This document shows, piece after piece, positions 28,845 to 37,464 of a stretch of DNA of 64,000 bases (position 1 is the stretch's first letter; each line of letters begins with the position of its first letter). Made by a program: the position numbers and the translations under genes. Source of the stretch: Hyphomicrobiales bacterium (GTDB taxonomy: Bacteria; Pseudomonadota; Alphaproteobacteria; Rhizobiales; Beijerinckiaceae); contig JADJVD010000007.1 in NCBI GenBank assembly GCA_016716745.1, forward strand, positions 198,254-262,253, given 5' to 3'. The notes beneath the pieces were generated by a model. It did no database searches. It was not told the DNA's origin and saw only the letters and a list, made by a program, of their open reading frames with translations.

Positions 28845-28953
28845 AGGCTCTTCAGTCGGGGAGGGTATTCCTCAGGCCCGGTCAGCATCGCGCCAGGCGC
28901 CTTTCCGACTCCTTTCGCGCCGCGCATCCGCTTCGAGGATGGCGCATGAGCGG

Positions 28954-29463
28954 TTAAGCCGGTCGCGACAATTCGCGCCGCATCAGCCGCGCCTCGCCGC
29001 CGTAGCAGGCCGAAAGCCGTTCGCCGGCGGCGACCGGCCGAAAGCCCAGCTTCGCCCAGAACGGCGCCGAGCCGCTGACGGCGACAAGTTCGATCGCAGG
29101 CAGGCGGGCGAGGCGCGCCACAGCGACGAGACGCGTCAGGGCGGCCGTCCCGGCGCCGCCGCCGCGCGCGCGGGGCGCAAGACACAGATCGTGCAGGAAC
29201 AGCGCGTCGGCCTGCGCCGGCAACGCGCCGAGCGGCGCGTCGAGCTTGGGCGGCGCGCCGCCGCGCCAGGGGTGGCTCAGCGCATATCCGGCGACGCCGC
29301 CCCCTTTGACGAAGGTCAGGCAGCCGTTCGGAAACAGCTCGAACTTTTCCGTGAAAACCTCTGGTCGTTCTACGAAATTCGCATGCACGGCATTGCCGAG
29401 AGCGACGACGCCGGGCAGATCGTCGGCGCGCATCGGCCGCCAGCGCGGGGATGAGCCGGCCAT
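28954..29463 (-). CDS. GNAT-family N-acetyltransferase downstream of recG
   Basis: A 169-residue acetyltransferase. The start MAGSSPRWRPMRADDLPGVV is a normal GNAT opening; LHDLCLAPRARGGGAGTAAL is the acetyl-CoA loop (RxxGxGxA type) and SAPFWAKLGFRPV the C-terminal strand. FLHDLCLAP is typical of a broad uncharacterised subgroup. The ATG at 29463 lies two bases after the recG stop, so it is the second gene of a recG operon. The substrate is unknown. Confidence 0.87.
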   Translation of the reverse strand: MAGSSPRWRPMRADDLPGVVALGNAVHANFVERPEVFTEKFELFPNGCLTFVKGGGVAGYALSHPWRGGAPPKLDAPLGALPAQADALFLHDLCLAPRARGGGAGTAALTRLVAVARLARLPAIELVAVSGSAPFWAKLGFRPVAAGERLSACYGGEARLMRRELSRPA

Positions 29464-29465
29464 CG

Positions 29466-31571
29466 TCAGCCCGCCCGGATCAGCCGCACGGCGGCGTCGC
29501 GCTCGAACAGGTAGAGCAGGGCGCGCAGCGCCTCCCCGCGCGGCCCTTCGAGACCTGGATCGCGCTCGAGGACCAGCCGCGCCTCCTTGCGCGCCGGTTC
29601 GAGCAACGCGCCGTGGATCTCCGGCTGCGCCAGCCTGAAGCCGGGCAGGCCGGATTGGCGCGCGCCGAGCACGTCGCCCTCGCCGCGCAGACGCAAATCC
29701 TCCTCGGCGATGCGGAACCCGTCCTCCGTCTCGCGCATGATGGCGATGCGCGCCTCGCCCGCCTCCGACAGCGGGCCCTTGTAGAGCAGCAGGCAGGTCG
29801 AGGCGCCGGCCCCGCGCCCGACGCGGCCGCGCAACTGGTGCAATTGCGCCAGACCGAACCGCTCGGCGTGCTCGATCACCATGATGGTGGCCTGCGGCAC
29901 GTCGACGCCGACCTCGACGACCGTGGTGGCGACCAGCACCTGCGTGTCGCCGCGCTGGAAGGCCTCCATCGCCGCGTCCTTGGCGGCGCCCTTCATCTTG
30001 CCGTGCACGAGGCCTACGCGCGCCGCGCCGAAATGCTGGACGAGATCGGCGTGGCGGTCCTCGGCGGCGGCGAGATCGCTCGTCTCGCTCTCGGAAACGA
30101 GCGGGCAGATCCAGTAGCAACACCGGCCCGCCTGAATCGCGCGGCCGACGGCGGCGACCACCTCCCCGAGCCGCTCCTGCGAGACAGCGCGCGTGTCGAT
30201 CGGCTGTCGGCCGGGCGGTTTCTCGTGCAGGTTCGAGACGTCCATGTCGCCAAAATAGGTGAGGACGAGCGTGCGCGGGATCGGCGTCGCCGTCATCACC
30301 AGCACGTCCACCGCCTCGCCCTTGGCGCCGAGCGCTAGGCGCTGATGCACGCCGAAACGGTGCTGTTCGTCGACGACCGCCAGACCGAGATCGCGGAACG
30401 CCACCTCGTCCTGAAACAGCGCGTGCGTGCCGATCAGGATGTCGATCTCGCCCGAGGCGAGGCCGGCGAGCGTGGCGCGCCGTTCGGACGCCTTGTCGCG
30501 TCCCGTCATCAGCGCGACGCGCATCCCGGCCGCTCCCGCCATAGGGCCCAGCCGCTCGTAATGCTGGCGCGCCAGAATCTCGGTCGGCGCCATCAGCGCG
30601 GCCTGTCGCCCGGCCTCGACGGCGCTCGCCATCGCCAGCAGCGCGACGATGGTCTTGCCCGAGCCGACGTCGCCTTGCAGCAGGCGCAGCATCCGCTTGT
30701 CGGCGGCGAGGTCGGCGCGGATGTCGGCCAGCGCCTGCGTCTGCGCGCCGGTCAGCGCATAGGGCAGGGCCGCCACGATGCGCTCCGCGATGCGCCCGTC
30801 GCCGGCGCTGACGCGGCCCGCCGGCCGGCGCAGGCTGGCGCGCACCAGCGCCAGCGCGAGCTGGTTCGCCAGCATCTCGTCATAGGCGAGGCGCGCGCGG
30901 GCTGGCGCCTCGGGCGCCAGATCCTCAGGCGCGCGCGGCGCGTGCAGGGCGGCGAGCGCGGCGCGAAAATCCGGCCATCTCTTCTGCGCGAGAAAGGCCG
31001 GGTCGATCCACTCCGGCAGGTCGCGCAGGCGCGCGAGCGCGGCCTCGGCCGCTTTGGCGTAGATGCGCGGCGAGAGCCCCTCGGTCATCGGGTAGACGGG
31101 CTCGACCGGCGGCAGACGCTCGAGGCCGGCGGCGTCCAGCACCCGGTCGGGATGCACCATCTGGAGATGGCCGTCCCACAACTCCAGCTTGCCCGAGACC
31201 CAGCGCGTCGCCCCGAGCGGCAGCGCCTTCTCGATCCAGCCGTGATGGGCCAGAAAGAACACCAGTTCGACGTCGCCCGTCTCGTCCTCGACGACGACGC
31301 GCCAGGGGGCTCGCGAGCGGCGATTGCCGGGCGGGCGATGCTCGACGACGCGCACCTCGAGCGTCGCCACCGCATCGCGCGGCGCGTCGGCGATCTTCGG
31401 CCGGTTGCGCCGGTCGATCCCGCCGGTCGGCAGGTGAAAGAGCACGTCGACGACGCGCGCCGTCCGCTCCGGGCCGACCAGCAGCTTGTCGAACAGCTTG
31501 GCGACCTTCGGCCCCACGCCCGGCAGGGCGGAGGCGGGCGCGAACAACGGATCGAGCAAAGCAGGGCGCAT
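29466..31571 (-). CDS. recG: ATP-dependent DNA helicase RecG
   Basis: Branch-migrating helicase that regresses stalled replication forks and processes Holliday-type junctions. The 701 residues follow the family order: an N-terminal wedge domain with a TLEVRVVEHRPPGNRRSRAP strand pair, then helicase motifs I (LLQGDVGSGKTIVALLAM), Ia (MAPTEILARQHY), II (VVDEQHRFGV, a DEQH box), III (VMTATPIPRTL) and VI (QLRGRVGRG). The ATG at 31571 begins MRPALLDPLFAPASALPGVG, the usual start. In related genomes recG stands divergent from sdhE-mfd; here three small genes lie between. Confidence 0.96.
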   Translation of the reverse strand: MRPALLDPLFAPASALPGVGPKVAKLFDKLLVGPERTARVVDVLFHLPTGGIDRRNRPKIADAPRDAVATLEVRVVEHRPPGNRRSRAPWRVVVEDETGDVELVFFLAHHGWIEKALPLGATRWVSGKLELWDGHLQMVHPDRVLDAAGLERLPPVEPVYPMTEGLSPRIYAKAAEAALARLRDLPEWIDPAFLAQKRWPDFRAALAALHAPRAPEDLAPEAPARARLAYDEMLANQLALALVRASLRRPAGRVSAGDGRIAERIVAALPYALTGAQTQALADIRADLAADKRMLRLLQGDVGSGKTIVALLAMASAVEAGRQAALMAPTEILARQHYERLGPMAGAAGMRVALMTGRDKASERRATLAGLASGEIDILIGTHALFQDEVAFRDLGLAVVDEQHRFGVHQRLALGAKGEAVDVLVMTATPIPRTLVLTYFGDMDVSNLHEKPPGRQPIDTRAVSQERLGEVVAAVGRAIQAGRCCYWICPLVSESETSDLAAAEDRHADLVQHFGAARVGLVHGKMKGAAKDAAMEAFQRGDTQVLVATTVVEVGVDVPQATIMVIEHAERFGLAQLHQLRGRVGRGAGASTCLLLYKGPLSEAGEARIAIMRETEDGFRIAEEDLRLRGEGDVLGARQSGLPGFRLAQPEIHGALLEPARKEARLVLERDPGLEGPRGEALRALLYLFERDAAVRLIRAG

Positions 31572-31708
31572 GGCGGCGCGACAATATCAGCGCGACGCCG
31601 GCCCGCCAGTCTCCGCGGCGGCGCGATTGGCGGCGTGAGCGCCGCGTCTTATCAAAAAAGCAACCCTTCGCGTCTACGCTTCATTCACCTTGTGGAGTAT
31701 GCGTCGTC

Positions 31709-32375
31709 GTGAAGAAAGCCATTGTCGCGGCCCTCGTTCTTGGCTCGATTGTCGCCTATCGCGTCGCATGGCGCAGCGGCGACGTCCCTCATATCGCCGA
31801 TCTGGCGCCCGCCGCGCTGACGCAGGCGACCTCCGCCGCCGGCGCGGACCACGGCGGCCGCCAGCGCTGCGGCCAGCGCCGCGGCGAGCGCCTTCTCGGC
31901 GCCCGTGACGCCGTCCCCGGCCACGACAGCTTCGCTCCAGCCGGCCCGAACCGCCGCGCCGGGGGACGACGCCATCGGCTCCCTTCTCGACAAATCCGGC
32001 AGGCCCGCGCTGGCCGCGCCCGCGAAACCGCCGGTGATCCGCACCGCGCCCGCCAAGTCCGCAGTGGCCAAACCCGAACCGGCCAAGCCGGCGGCGAAGG
32101 CCGCCTCGGTCAAAGCCGCCGGCAAGCCTTCGGCCTCCACGGCCGACCGCGCCGCCGCCAAATCGAAAGCAGCGAGCGCCAAGACCGCTGGCGCCAAGAC
32201 GGCGAGCGCCAGCATCGACGCGATCAAGGCCGATATGGCGAAGAAGGACATGGCGAAGACCGCGCCCGCCAAGGTGACGGCGAAGATCGATCCCGCCCGA
32301 CCCGTCCCGCCGAAGTCGATCCCGACGCCGGCCGCCAAGCCGGCAAGCAAGTCCGGCGCGAACACGACGAGCTGA
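31709..32375 (+). CDS. Membrane-anchored Ala/Lys/Pro-rich protein, frame interrupted once
   Basis: From GTG 31709 (GGAG at 31694-31697) the frame encodes an N-terminal anchor, KKAIVAALVLGSIVAYRVAW, then a periplasmic stem. At about base 31840 the frame changes by one base; the neighbouring frame then encodes ARTTAAASAAASAAASAFSA and a long Ala/Lys/Pro-rich tail (repeating AKPA, KAAS and similar units) to TGA at 32375. Joining them gives a coherent low-complexity, positively charged protein of about 220 residues. No domain is recognised; such proteins often bridge membrane and cell wall or DNA, but nothing here shows which. The break may be a sequencing error in a GC run. Confidence 0.55.
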
Positions 32376-32448
32376 AGCCGCGCCCGATCCCGTTTACGCC
32401 GGATCAACCGGCGGCCCCTAATCTGTCGCGCCAGCGATCGGGGGGCTT

Positions 32449-32844
32449 ATGTCGCAGAGAATTCTGCTGGGCGTCATCGCCCTGTGCGTGGCGGCTCTCG
32501 GAGGATGGTATTTCGTCCGGTCCGGCCGCAGCGCGACCGTCGAGGCGCGCGTCGTCTCCGTCTCGCAGCAATGCTACCTGCGCTTCGAGCGCGACGGCGC
32601 GACGCGCTACTCGAAGCTGGCGCCTTGCGAGGCCGCCAAGGCGGCGGCGCAGGCCGCGCCGTCCACGACCAAGGCGTTGCGCCTGACCCGCGCGGTCGAG
32701 TTGCTCTACGTCTCTCCGGCCAACGGCGCCGTCGCGCGCGCGACCGTCGCCGAGTCGACGGTCTCGTCCTCTCCGCTGAAGGAAGGCGACGTCATTCGCA
32801 TCCGCGCGAAGACCGATCGCGCCGGCGTCGTGTCCGCGCTGTAA
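32449..32844 (+). CDS. Small membrane-anchored periplasmic protein A
   Basis: A 131-residue protein. An N-terminal helix (ILLGVIALCVAALGGWYFV) anchors an extracytoplasmic domain that begins SATVEARVVSVSQQC and has a second cysteine in SKLAPCEAAKA. GGGG stands seven bases before the ATG. Topology and the pattern of strand, Cys, 18-22 residues, Cys are shared with the next gene, so the two are probably paralogues or partners. No known domain is recognised. Confidence 0.65.
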   Translation: MSQRILLGVIALCVAALGGWYFVRSGRSATVEARVVSVSQQCYLRFERDGATRYSKLAPCEAAKAAAQAAPSTTKALRLTRAVELLYVSPANGAVARATVAESTVSSSPLKEGDVIRIRAKTDRAGVVSAL

Positions 32845-32859
32845 GACCGGGAGGATCGC

Positions 32860-33312
32860 ATGGCCGTGAAACTCTACGCCGCCGCAGGGATCGCCCTCGC
32901 CATGACGGGCCTGATCGGCGGGGTCGAGGTCAACAACCTCCTCAACTACCGCTACACGCGGGCGACGGTGCTCGACGTGTCGCCGCCCAAATGCAGCGTC
33001 TCGAACGAGAAATGGTACGTCGTCTTCCGGCGCAAGACATCGATCTCCAGCATCGATTGCGCGACGGCGGAAATGCTTGTCGGCTACGACGACGACATGA
33101 AAGGCGGCGAGGTCGCCTACGACCAGCCGGTGAAGGTGAGCTATCTCGACGCGGTCGACGGCAAGACGAAGGAGCACGTTTTCCATGCGCGCGAGCGCTT
33201 CGTCGTCCAGCCGGGCGGGCAGATCCTCATTCGCACGCACAAGAGCAAGCCGGGCGTCGTCAACTCCGGACAGTGGACGGAAGACCTTTCGCGTCTCGCC
33301 CCCGGCGCCTGA
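32860..33312 (+). CDS. Small membrane-anchored periplasmic protein B
   Basis: A 150-residue protein starting 15 bases after protein A. A hydrophobic N-terminus (LYAAAGIALAMTGLIGGV) precedes a domain with RATVLDVSPPKCSVSN, WYVVFRRKTSI, SSIDCATAEM and a C-terminal basic part (LIRTHKSKPGVVNSG). The ATV-V-VS-Cys block and the second Cys match protein A in order. GGGAGG sits before the ATG. The pair is probably cotranscribed. I do not recognise a family. Confidence 0.65.
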   Translation: MAVKLYAAAGIALAMTGLIGGVEVNNLLNYRYTRATVLDVSPPKCSVSNEKWYVVFRRKTSISSIDCATAEMLVGYDDDMKGGEVAYDQPVKVSYLDAVDGKTKEHVFHARERFVVQPGGQILIRTHKSKPGVVNSGQWTEDLSRLAPGA

Positions 33313-33414
33313 TCGCCGGCCGCGGTCGCGCCCCGGCGCCATGACAGGCGCGCGGTTCGGCGCTATGTCGGGGCTGCGCGGCCCTTGCGGCCGCCGTGCG
33401 CCCGGAGCCCGCCG

Positions 33415-33702
33415 ATGACCGTTCCCGATCTCGATCTCGACGCCCGCCGTCGCCGCGCCCGCGTGCGCGCCTGGCGACGGGGCCTGCGCGAGATGGACCT
33501 GATCATGGGCGGCTTCTTCGACGCGCACGGCGCGACGCTGTCGGCCGACGAACTCGGCGAATTCGAGGCGCTGCTCGACGAGTCGGATCGCGACGTTTTC
33601 TCGTGGATCAGCGGCGAGCTGCCGCTGCCGGCCGAGCGGGACGGCCCGGTGTTCCGCCGGATAGCGGCGTTCCACACCCATCAGGCGCCGCTGTTCGACT
33701 GA
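33415..33702 (+). CDS. sdhE: FAD assembly factor SdhE (succinate dehydrogenase assembly factor 2 family)
   Basis: A 95-residue cytoplasmic helical protein that promotes covalent flavinylation of SdhA. The RGLREMDLIMGGFF stretch carries the family's RGxxExD signature used to contact the flavoprotein; FEALLDESDRDVFSWISG is the second conserved block. The ATG at 33415 has GGAG nine bases upstream. sdhE next to recG and mfd is standard gene order in Rhizobiales, which supports the call. Confidence 0.93.
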   Translation: MTVPDLDLDARRRRARVRAWRRGLREMDLIMGGFFDAHGATLSADELGEFEALLDESDRDVFSWISGELPLPAERDGPVFRRIAAFHTHQAPLFD

Positions 33703-33813
33703 ACCGCGCGGCGCGGTTGCGGCGCCGTCGATTGTGAAAGCCCGCGCGGCGGCCTATATGGCCGGGCAACGGAGGCTCGCGATCGCGCGCCGCCGCGCTC
33801 GTCGTTCCGGATC

Positions 33814-36800
33814 TTGCCCTTGCCGCCTGCACCCAAATCCAACGCTCTGCTCCGCTCCGCTGTCTCGCAGCTTGAGGCCGGAGCAAGCCTCACCTTCGCG
33901 CGCGCGCCGGACGGCTTCGACGCCTTTCTGGCGGCCGATCTCGTGCGCGGGCTCGCCGCAGGCGCCGAGGGCAGGGCGGCCGCGCTCGTCCATGTGGCGC
34001 GCGACGGCCAGCGCGCGCAGGCCTTCGAGGAGTCCTTCCGCTTCGCCGCGCCCGACGTCGAGATCGTCTCGCTGCCCGCCTGGGACTGCCAGCCTTACGA
34101 CCGCGTGTCGCCGAACGCCGCCATCGCCGCGCAGCGCATGTCGGCGCTGGCGCGGCTCGCCCGCGCGCGCGGCTCGGCCGAGCGGCCGCGCATCCTGTCG
34201 ACCACCGTCAACGCGATGCTCCAGCGCCTTGCCCCGCGCGACTGGGTGGCGGCCGAAACGCTCGCCGCCGCGCCCGGCAACGCGCTCGACATGAACGACC
34301 TCGTGCGCTGGCTCGAAAGCCACGGTTTCCTGCGCTCATCGACCGTGCGCGAGACCGGCGAATACGCCGTGCGCGGCGGCATTCTCGATTTGCAGGCGCC
34401 CGGCATGGCCGCACCGGTGCGGCTCGATTTCTTCGGCGATACGCTGGAGTCGATCCGCGCCTTCGATCCCGAGACGCAGCGCACGACGACGCAGATGCGC
34501 AGTCTCGAATTCACGCCGATGAGCGAGTTGCAGCTCACCAGCGACACGATGCGCCGCTTCCGACAGGCGTATGTGACCGAATTCGGCGCGCAGACGCGCG
34601 GCGACGCGCTCTACGAGGCCGTGAGCGAGGGGCGCCGCCACCCCGGCGTCGAGCATTGGCTGCCGCTCTTCCACGAGCGCATGGACACGCTGTTCGACTA
34701 TGCCGGCGACGCGCCGATCCTGCTCGACCGGCTCGCCGAGGACGCCGCCGGCGAGCGCCTCGCGCTGATCAAGGACTACTACGACGCGCGCAAGGAGGCC
34801 TACGACGCCGATCCCGCTGGCGTCGACTACAAGCCGCTGAAGCCCGACGCGCTGTATCTCGACCCTGCGGAATGGCGGCGACGGCTCGACGGATCGAGCC
34901 TCGCCCGCGTGACGCCCTTCGCGCAGCCGCCGGCGCCGCAGATCGTCGATTGCGGCGGCCGCGAGGGGCGCAGCTTCGCGCCCGAGCGCGCCGACGAGAA
35001 CGCCAACGTCTTCGAGGCCGCCACCGCGCATCTGCGCGCGCTGCAGGAACAGGGCCGCCGCGTCGTCCTCGCCGGCTGGTCGGACGGCTCGCGCGAGCGC
35101 CTCGCCGGCGTAATGGCCGATCACGGCCTGAAGGCGGTGGAGACGGTCGCAAGCCTCGGCCAGGCGCTCGCCCTGCCGCGCGAGAAGATCGCGCTCGCGG
35201 TGCTGCCGCTCGAAAAAGGCTTCGAGGTCGGCGATCTCGCCGTCGTCGGCGAACAGGACATTCTGGGCGACCGCCTCGTGCGCGGCCGCAAGAAGGCGCG
35301 GCGCGCGCAGGATTTCCTCTCCGAAGTCGCCGCGCTGACGCCGGGCGATCTCGTCGTGCATGTCGATCACGGCATCGGCCGCTTCGTCGGCCTGAAGACC
35401 ATCGAGGCGGCGGGCGCGCCGCACGATTGCCTCGAACTGCACTACGCCGGCGGCGACAAGCTGTTCCTGCCGGTCGAAAATCTCGAACTGCTGTCGCGCT
35501 ACGGCTCGGAGGAGACGACCGCCGAACTCGACCGGCTCGGCGGCGTCGGCTGGCAGACGCGCAAGGCGCGGATGAAGAAGCGCATCCGCGAGATCGCGCA
35601 CGCGCTCGTGCGCATCGCCGCCGAGCGGCAGTTGCGGCAGGCGCCCAAGCTCGTCGCGCCGAACGGCCTCTACGACGAATTCGCCGCGCGCTTCCCCTAC
35701 GAGGAGACGGAGGATCAGCTCCGCGCCATCGAGGACGCGCTGGAGGATCTGGCCGCCGGCAAGCCGATGGACCGGCTCATCTGCGGCGACGTCGGCTTCG
35801 GCAAGACGGAGGTGGCGCTGCGCGCCGCCTTCGCCGCCGCGCTCAACGGCAAGCAGGTCGCCGTCGTCGTGCCGACGACGCTGCTCGCGCGCCAGCACCA
35901 CCGCACCTTCGCGCAACGCTTCGCCGGCCTGCCGGTGACGATCGCGCAGCTCTCCCGCATGGTCGGCGCGGCCGATCAGAAGGCGGCGAAGCAGGGCCTC
36001 GCCGACGGCTCGGTCGACATCGTCGTCGGCACCCACGCGCTGCTCGGCAAGGCGATCTCGTTCAAGGATCTCGGCCTCGTCATCGTCGACGAGGAGCAGC
36101 ATTTCGGCGTCAAGCACAAGGAGCGGCTGAAGGAGCTGCGCGCCGAGGTGCATGTGCTGACGCTCTCGGCGACGCCGATCCCGCGCACGCTGCAACTCGC
36201 CATGACCGGCGTGCGCGACATGTCGATCATCGCCACGCCCCCGGTCGACCGGCTCGCCGTGCGCACCTTCGTGACGCCGTTCGACCCGCTGGTAATGCGC
36301 GAGGCGCTGTTGCGCGAGCGCTATCGCGGCGGCCAGTCCTTCTACGTCGTGCCGCGCATCGAGGATCTCGACGACGCCTCCGCCTTCCTGCGCGAGCATG
36401 TGCCGGAGGCCAGGTTCATCGTCGCGCACGGGCAGATGGCGGCGACGGAGCTGGAAGAGAAGATGACCGCCTTCTACGAGGGCAAGGCGGACATTCTGGT
36501 CTCGACCACCATCGTCGAATCCGGCCTCGACATTCCCACCGCCAACACGCTGATCGTGCATCGCGCCGACATGTTCGGCCTGGCGCAGCTCTATCAGTTG
36601 CGCGGCCGCGTCGGCCGCTCGAAGACGCGCGCCTACGCGCTGTTCACGCTGCCGGCCAAGAAGCAGATCACCGCGCAGGCCGAGAAGCGGCTGAAGGTGC
36701 TGCAATCGCTCGACACGCTGGGCGCGGGCTTCCAGCTCGCCAGCCACGATCTCGACATTCGGGGCGCCGGCAATCTGCTCGGCGACGAACAGTCCGGCCA

Positions 36801-37464
36801 TATCAAGGAGGTGGGCTACGAACTCTACCAGCAGATGTTGCAGGACGCGATCGAGATGCTGAAGGCCGGCGTCGAGGAGCCGGCGGAGGAGACATGGTCG
36901 CCCGCCATCACCATCGGCGCGCCGGTGACGATCCCGGAGGATTACGTCTCCGACCTGACGCTGCGCCTGCAACTCTACAAGCGCCTCTCGACGCTCGAGA
37001 CCGACGAGGAGATCGAGAGCTTCGGCGCCGAGATGGTGGACCGCTTCGGCCCCGCGCCGAGCGAGGTCAGGCAGTTGCTGAAACTCGTGTCGATCAAGGC
37101 GCTCTGCCGTCGCGCGCATGTCGAGAAGGTGGACGCCGGCCCGAAGGGCGTCATCGTCGCGTTCCGCGACAATTCGTTCGCCAATCCGCAGGGGCTGGTG
37201 CGTTTCGTCTCCGGCGAGGGCCCCCGCGCCAAGGTGCGGCCCGACATGCGCATCGTCTTCATGCGCGACTGGGACACGCCCGACGAACGCCTCGAAGGCG
37301 CGCGCCAGATCCTGCGCACGCTGGTCGGCATTGCCGAGAAAGAAAGCGGCGTAACGCCCCGGACCGCGAGCCTCCGGCTCGCATGGGGCTCCCCGCGAGC
37401 CTCACCCTCGCATGGCGGCGCAGCGAGCCGGAGGCTCGCGGTCCGCGCTCTCACGCCCGCGTAA
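33814..37464 (+). CDS. mfd: Transcription-repair coupling factor Mfd, with repeat-encoded C-terminal tail
   Basis: Removes RNA polymerase stalled at DNA lesions and recruits UvrA. About 1216 residues: UvrB-like N-terminal domains, RNAP-interaction domain (ELTPGDLVVHVDHGIGRFVG), helicase motifs including GDVGFGKTEVALRAAF and DEEQHFGV, then TRG and C-terminal domains. The start is taken as TTG at 33814, because no ATG occurs before conserved sequence (PPAPKSNALLRSAVSQLE); this is not certain. The normal end is about LVGIAEKES. The last 35 or so residues are encoded by a family C inverted repeat (37361-37444) and are probably an addition. The 3' end overlaps the convergent AMP-binding gene by 14 bases. 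Confidence 0.95.
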   Translation: MPLPPAPKSNALLRSAVSQLEAGASLTFARAPDGFDAFLAADLVRGLAAGAEGRAAALVHVARDGQRAQAFEESFRFAAPDVEIVSLPAWDCQPYDRVSPNAAIAAQRMSALARLARARGSAERPRILSTTVNAMLQRLAPRDWVAAETLAAAPGNALDMNDLVRWLESHGFLRSSTVRETGEYAVRGGILDLQAPGMAAPVRLDFFGDTLESIRAFDPETQRTTTQMRSLEFTPMSELQLTSDTMRRFRQAYVTEFGAQTRGDALYEAVSEGRRHPGVEHWLPLFHERMDTLFDYAGDAPILLDRLAEDAAGERLALIKDYYDARKEAYDADPAGVDYKPLKPDALYLDPAEWRRRLDGSSLARVTPFAQPPAPQIVDCGGREGRSFAPERADENANVFEAATAHLRALQEQGRRVVLAGWSDGSRERLAGVMADHGLKAVETVASLGQALALPREKIALAVLPLEKGFEVGDLAVVGEQDILGDRLVRGRKKARRAQDFLSEVAALTPGDLVVHVDHGIGRFVGLKTIEAAGAPHDCLELHYAGGDKLFLPVENLELLSRYGSEETTAELDRLGGVGWQTRKARMKKRIREIAHALVRIAAERQLRQAPKLVAPNGLYDEFAARFPYEETEDQLRAIEDALEDLAAGKPMDRLICGDVGFGKTEVALRAAFAAALNGKQVAVVVPTTLLARQHHRTFAQRFAGLPVTIAQLSRMVGAADQKAAKQGLADGSVDIVVGTHALLGKAISFKDLGLVIVDEEQHFGVKHKERLKELRAEVHVLTLSATPIPRTLQLAMTGVRDMSIIATPPVDRLAVRTFVTPFDPLVMREALLRERYRGGQSFYVVPRIEDLDDASAFLREHVPEARFIVAHGQMAATELEEKMTAFYEGKADILVSTTIVESGLDIPTANTLIVHRADMFGLAQLYQLRGRVGRSKTRAYALFTLPAKKQITAQAEKRLKVLQSLDTLGAGFQLASHDLDIRGAGNLLGDEQSGHIKEVGYELYQQMLQDAIEMLKAGVEEPAEETWSPAITIGAPVTIPEDYVSDLTLRLQLYKRLSTLETDEEIESFGAEMVDRFGPAPSEVRQLLKLVSIKALCRRAHVEKVDAGPKGVIVAFRDNSFANPQGLVRFVSGEGPRAKVRPDMRIVFMRDWDTPDERLEGARQILRTLVGIAEKESGVTPRTASLRLAWGSPRASPSHGGAASRRLAVRALTPA
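37361..37444. repeat. 22-base inverted repeat (family C) inside the mfd 3' end
   Basis: Perfect 22-base arms lie at 37361-37382 and 37423-37444 around a 40-base centre. Each arm is itself palindromic (AGCCTCCGGCT core region). The right arm is identical to the module at 24239-24260. The element is translated as the tail of Mfd, and could also act as a terminator between the two convergent genes. Confidence 0.88.

Noticed and set aside
28790..28888. A 32-codon mini-ORF on the minus strand that overlaps the terminator after the GNAT gene
   Set aside because: No ribosome-binding site at proper distance, and the terminator hairpin accounts for the sequence; an attenuator role is not supported.
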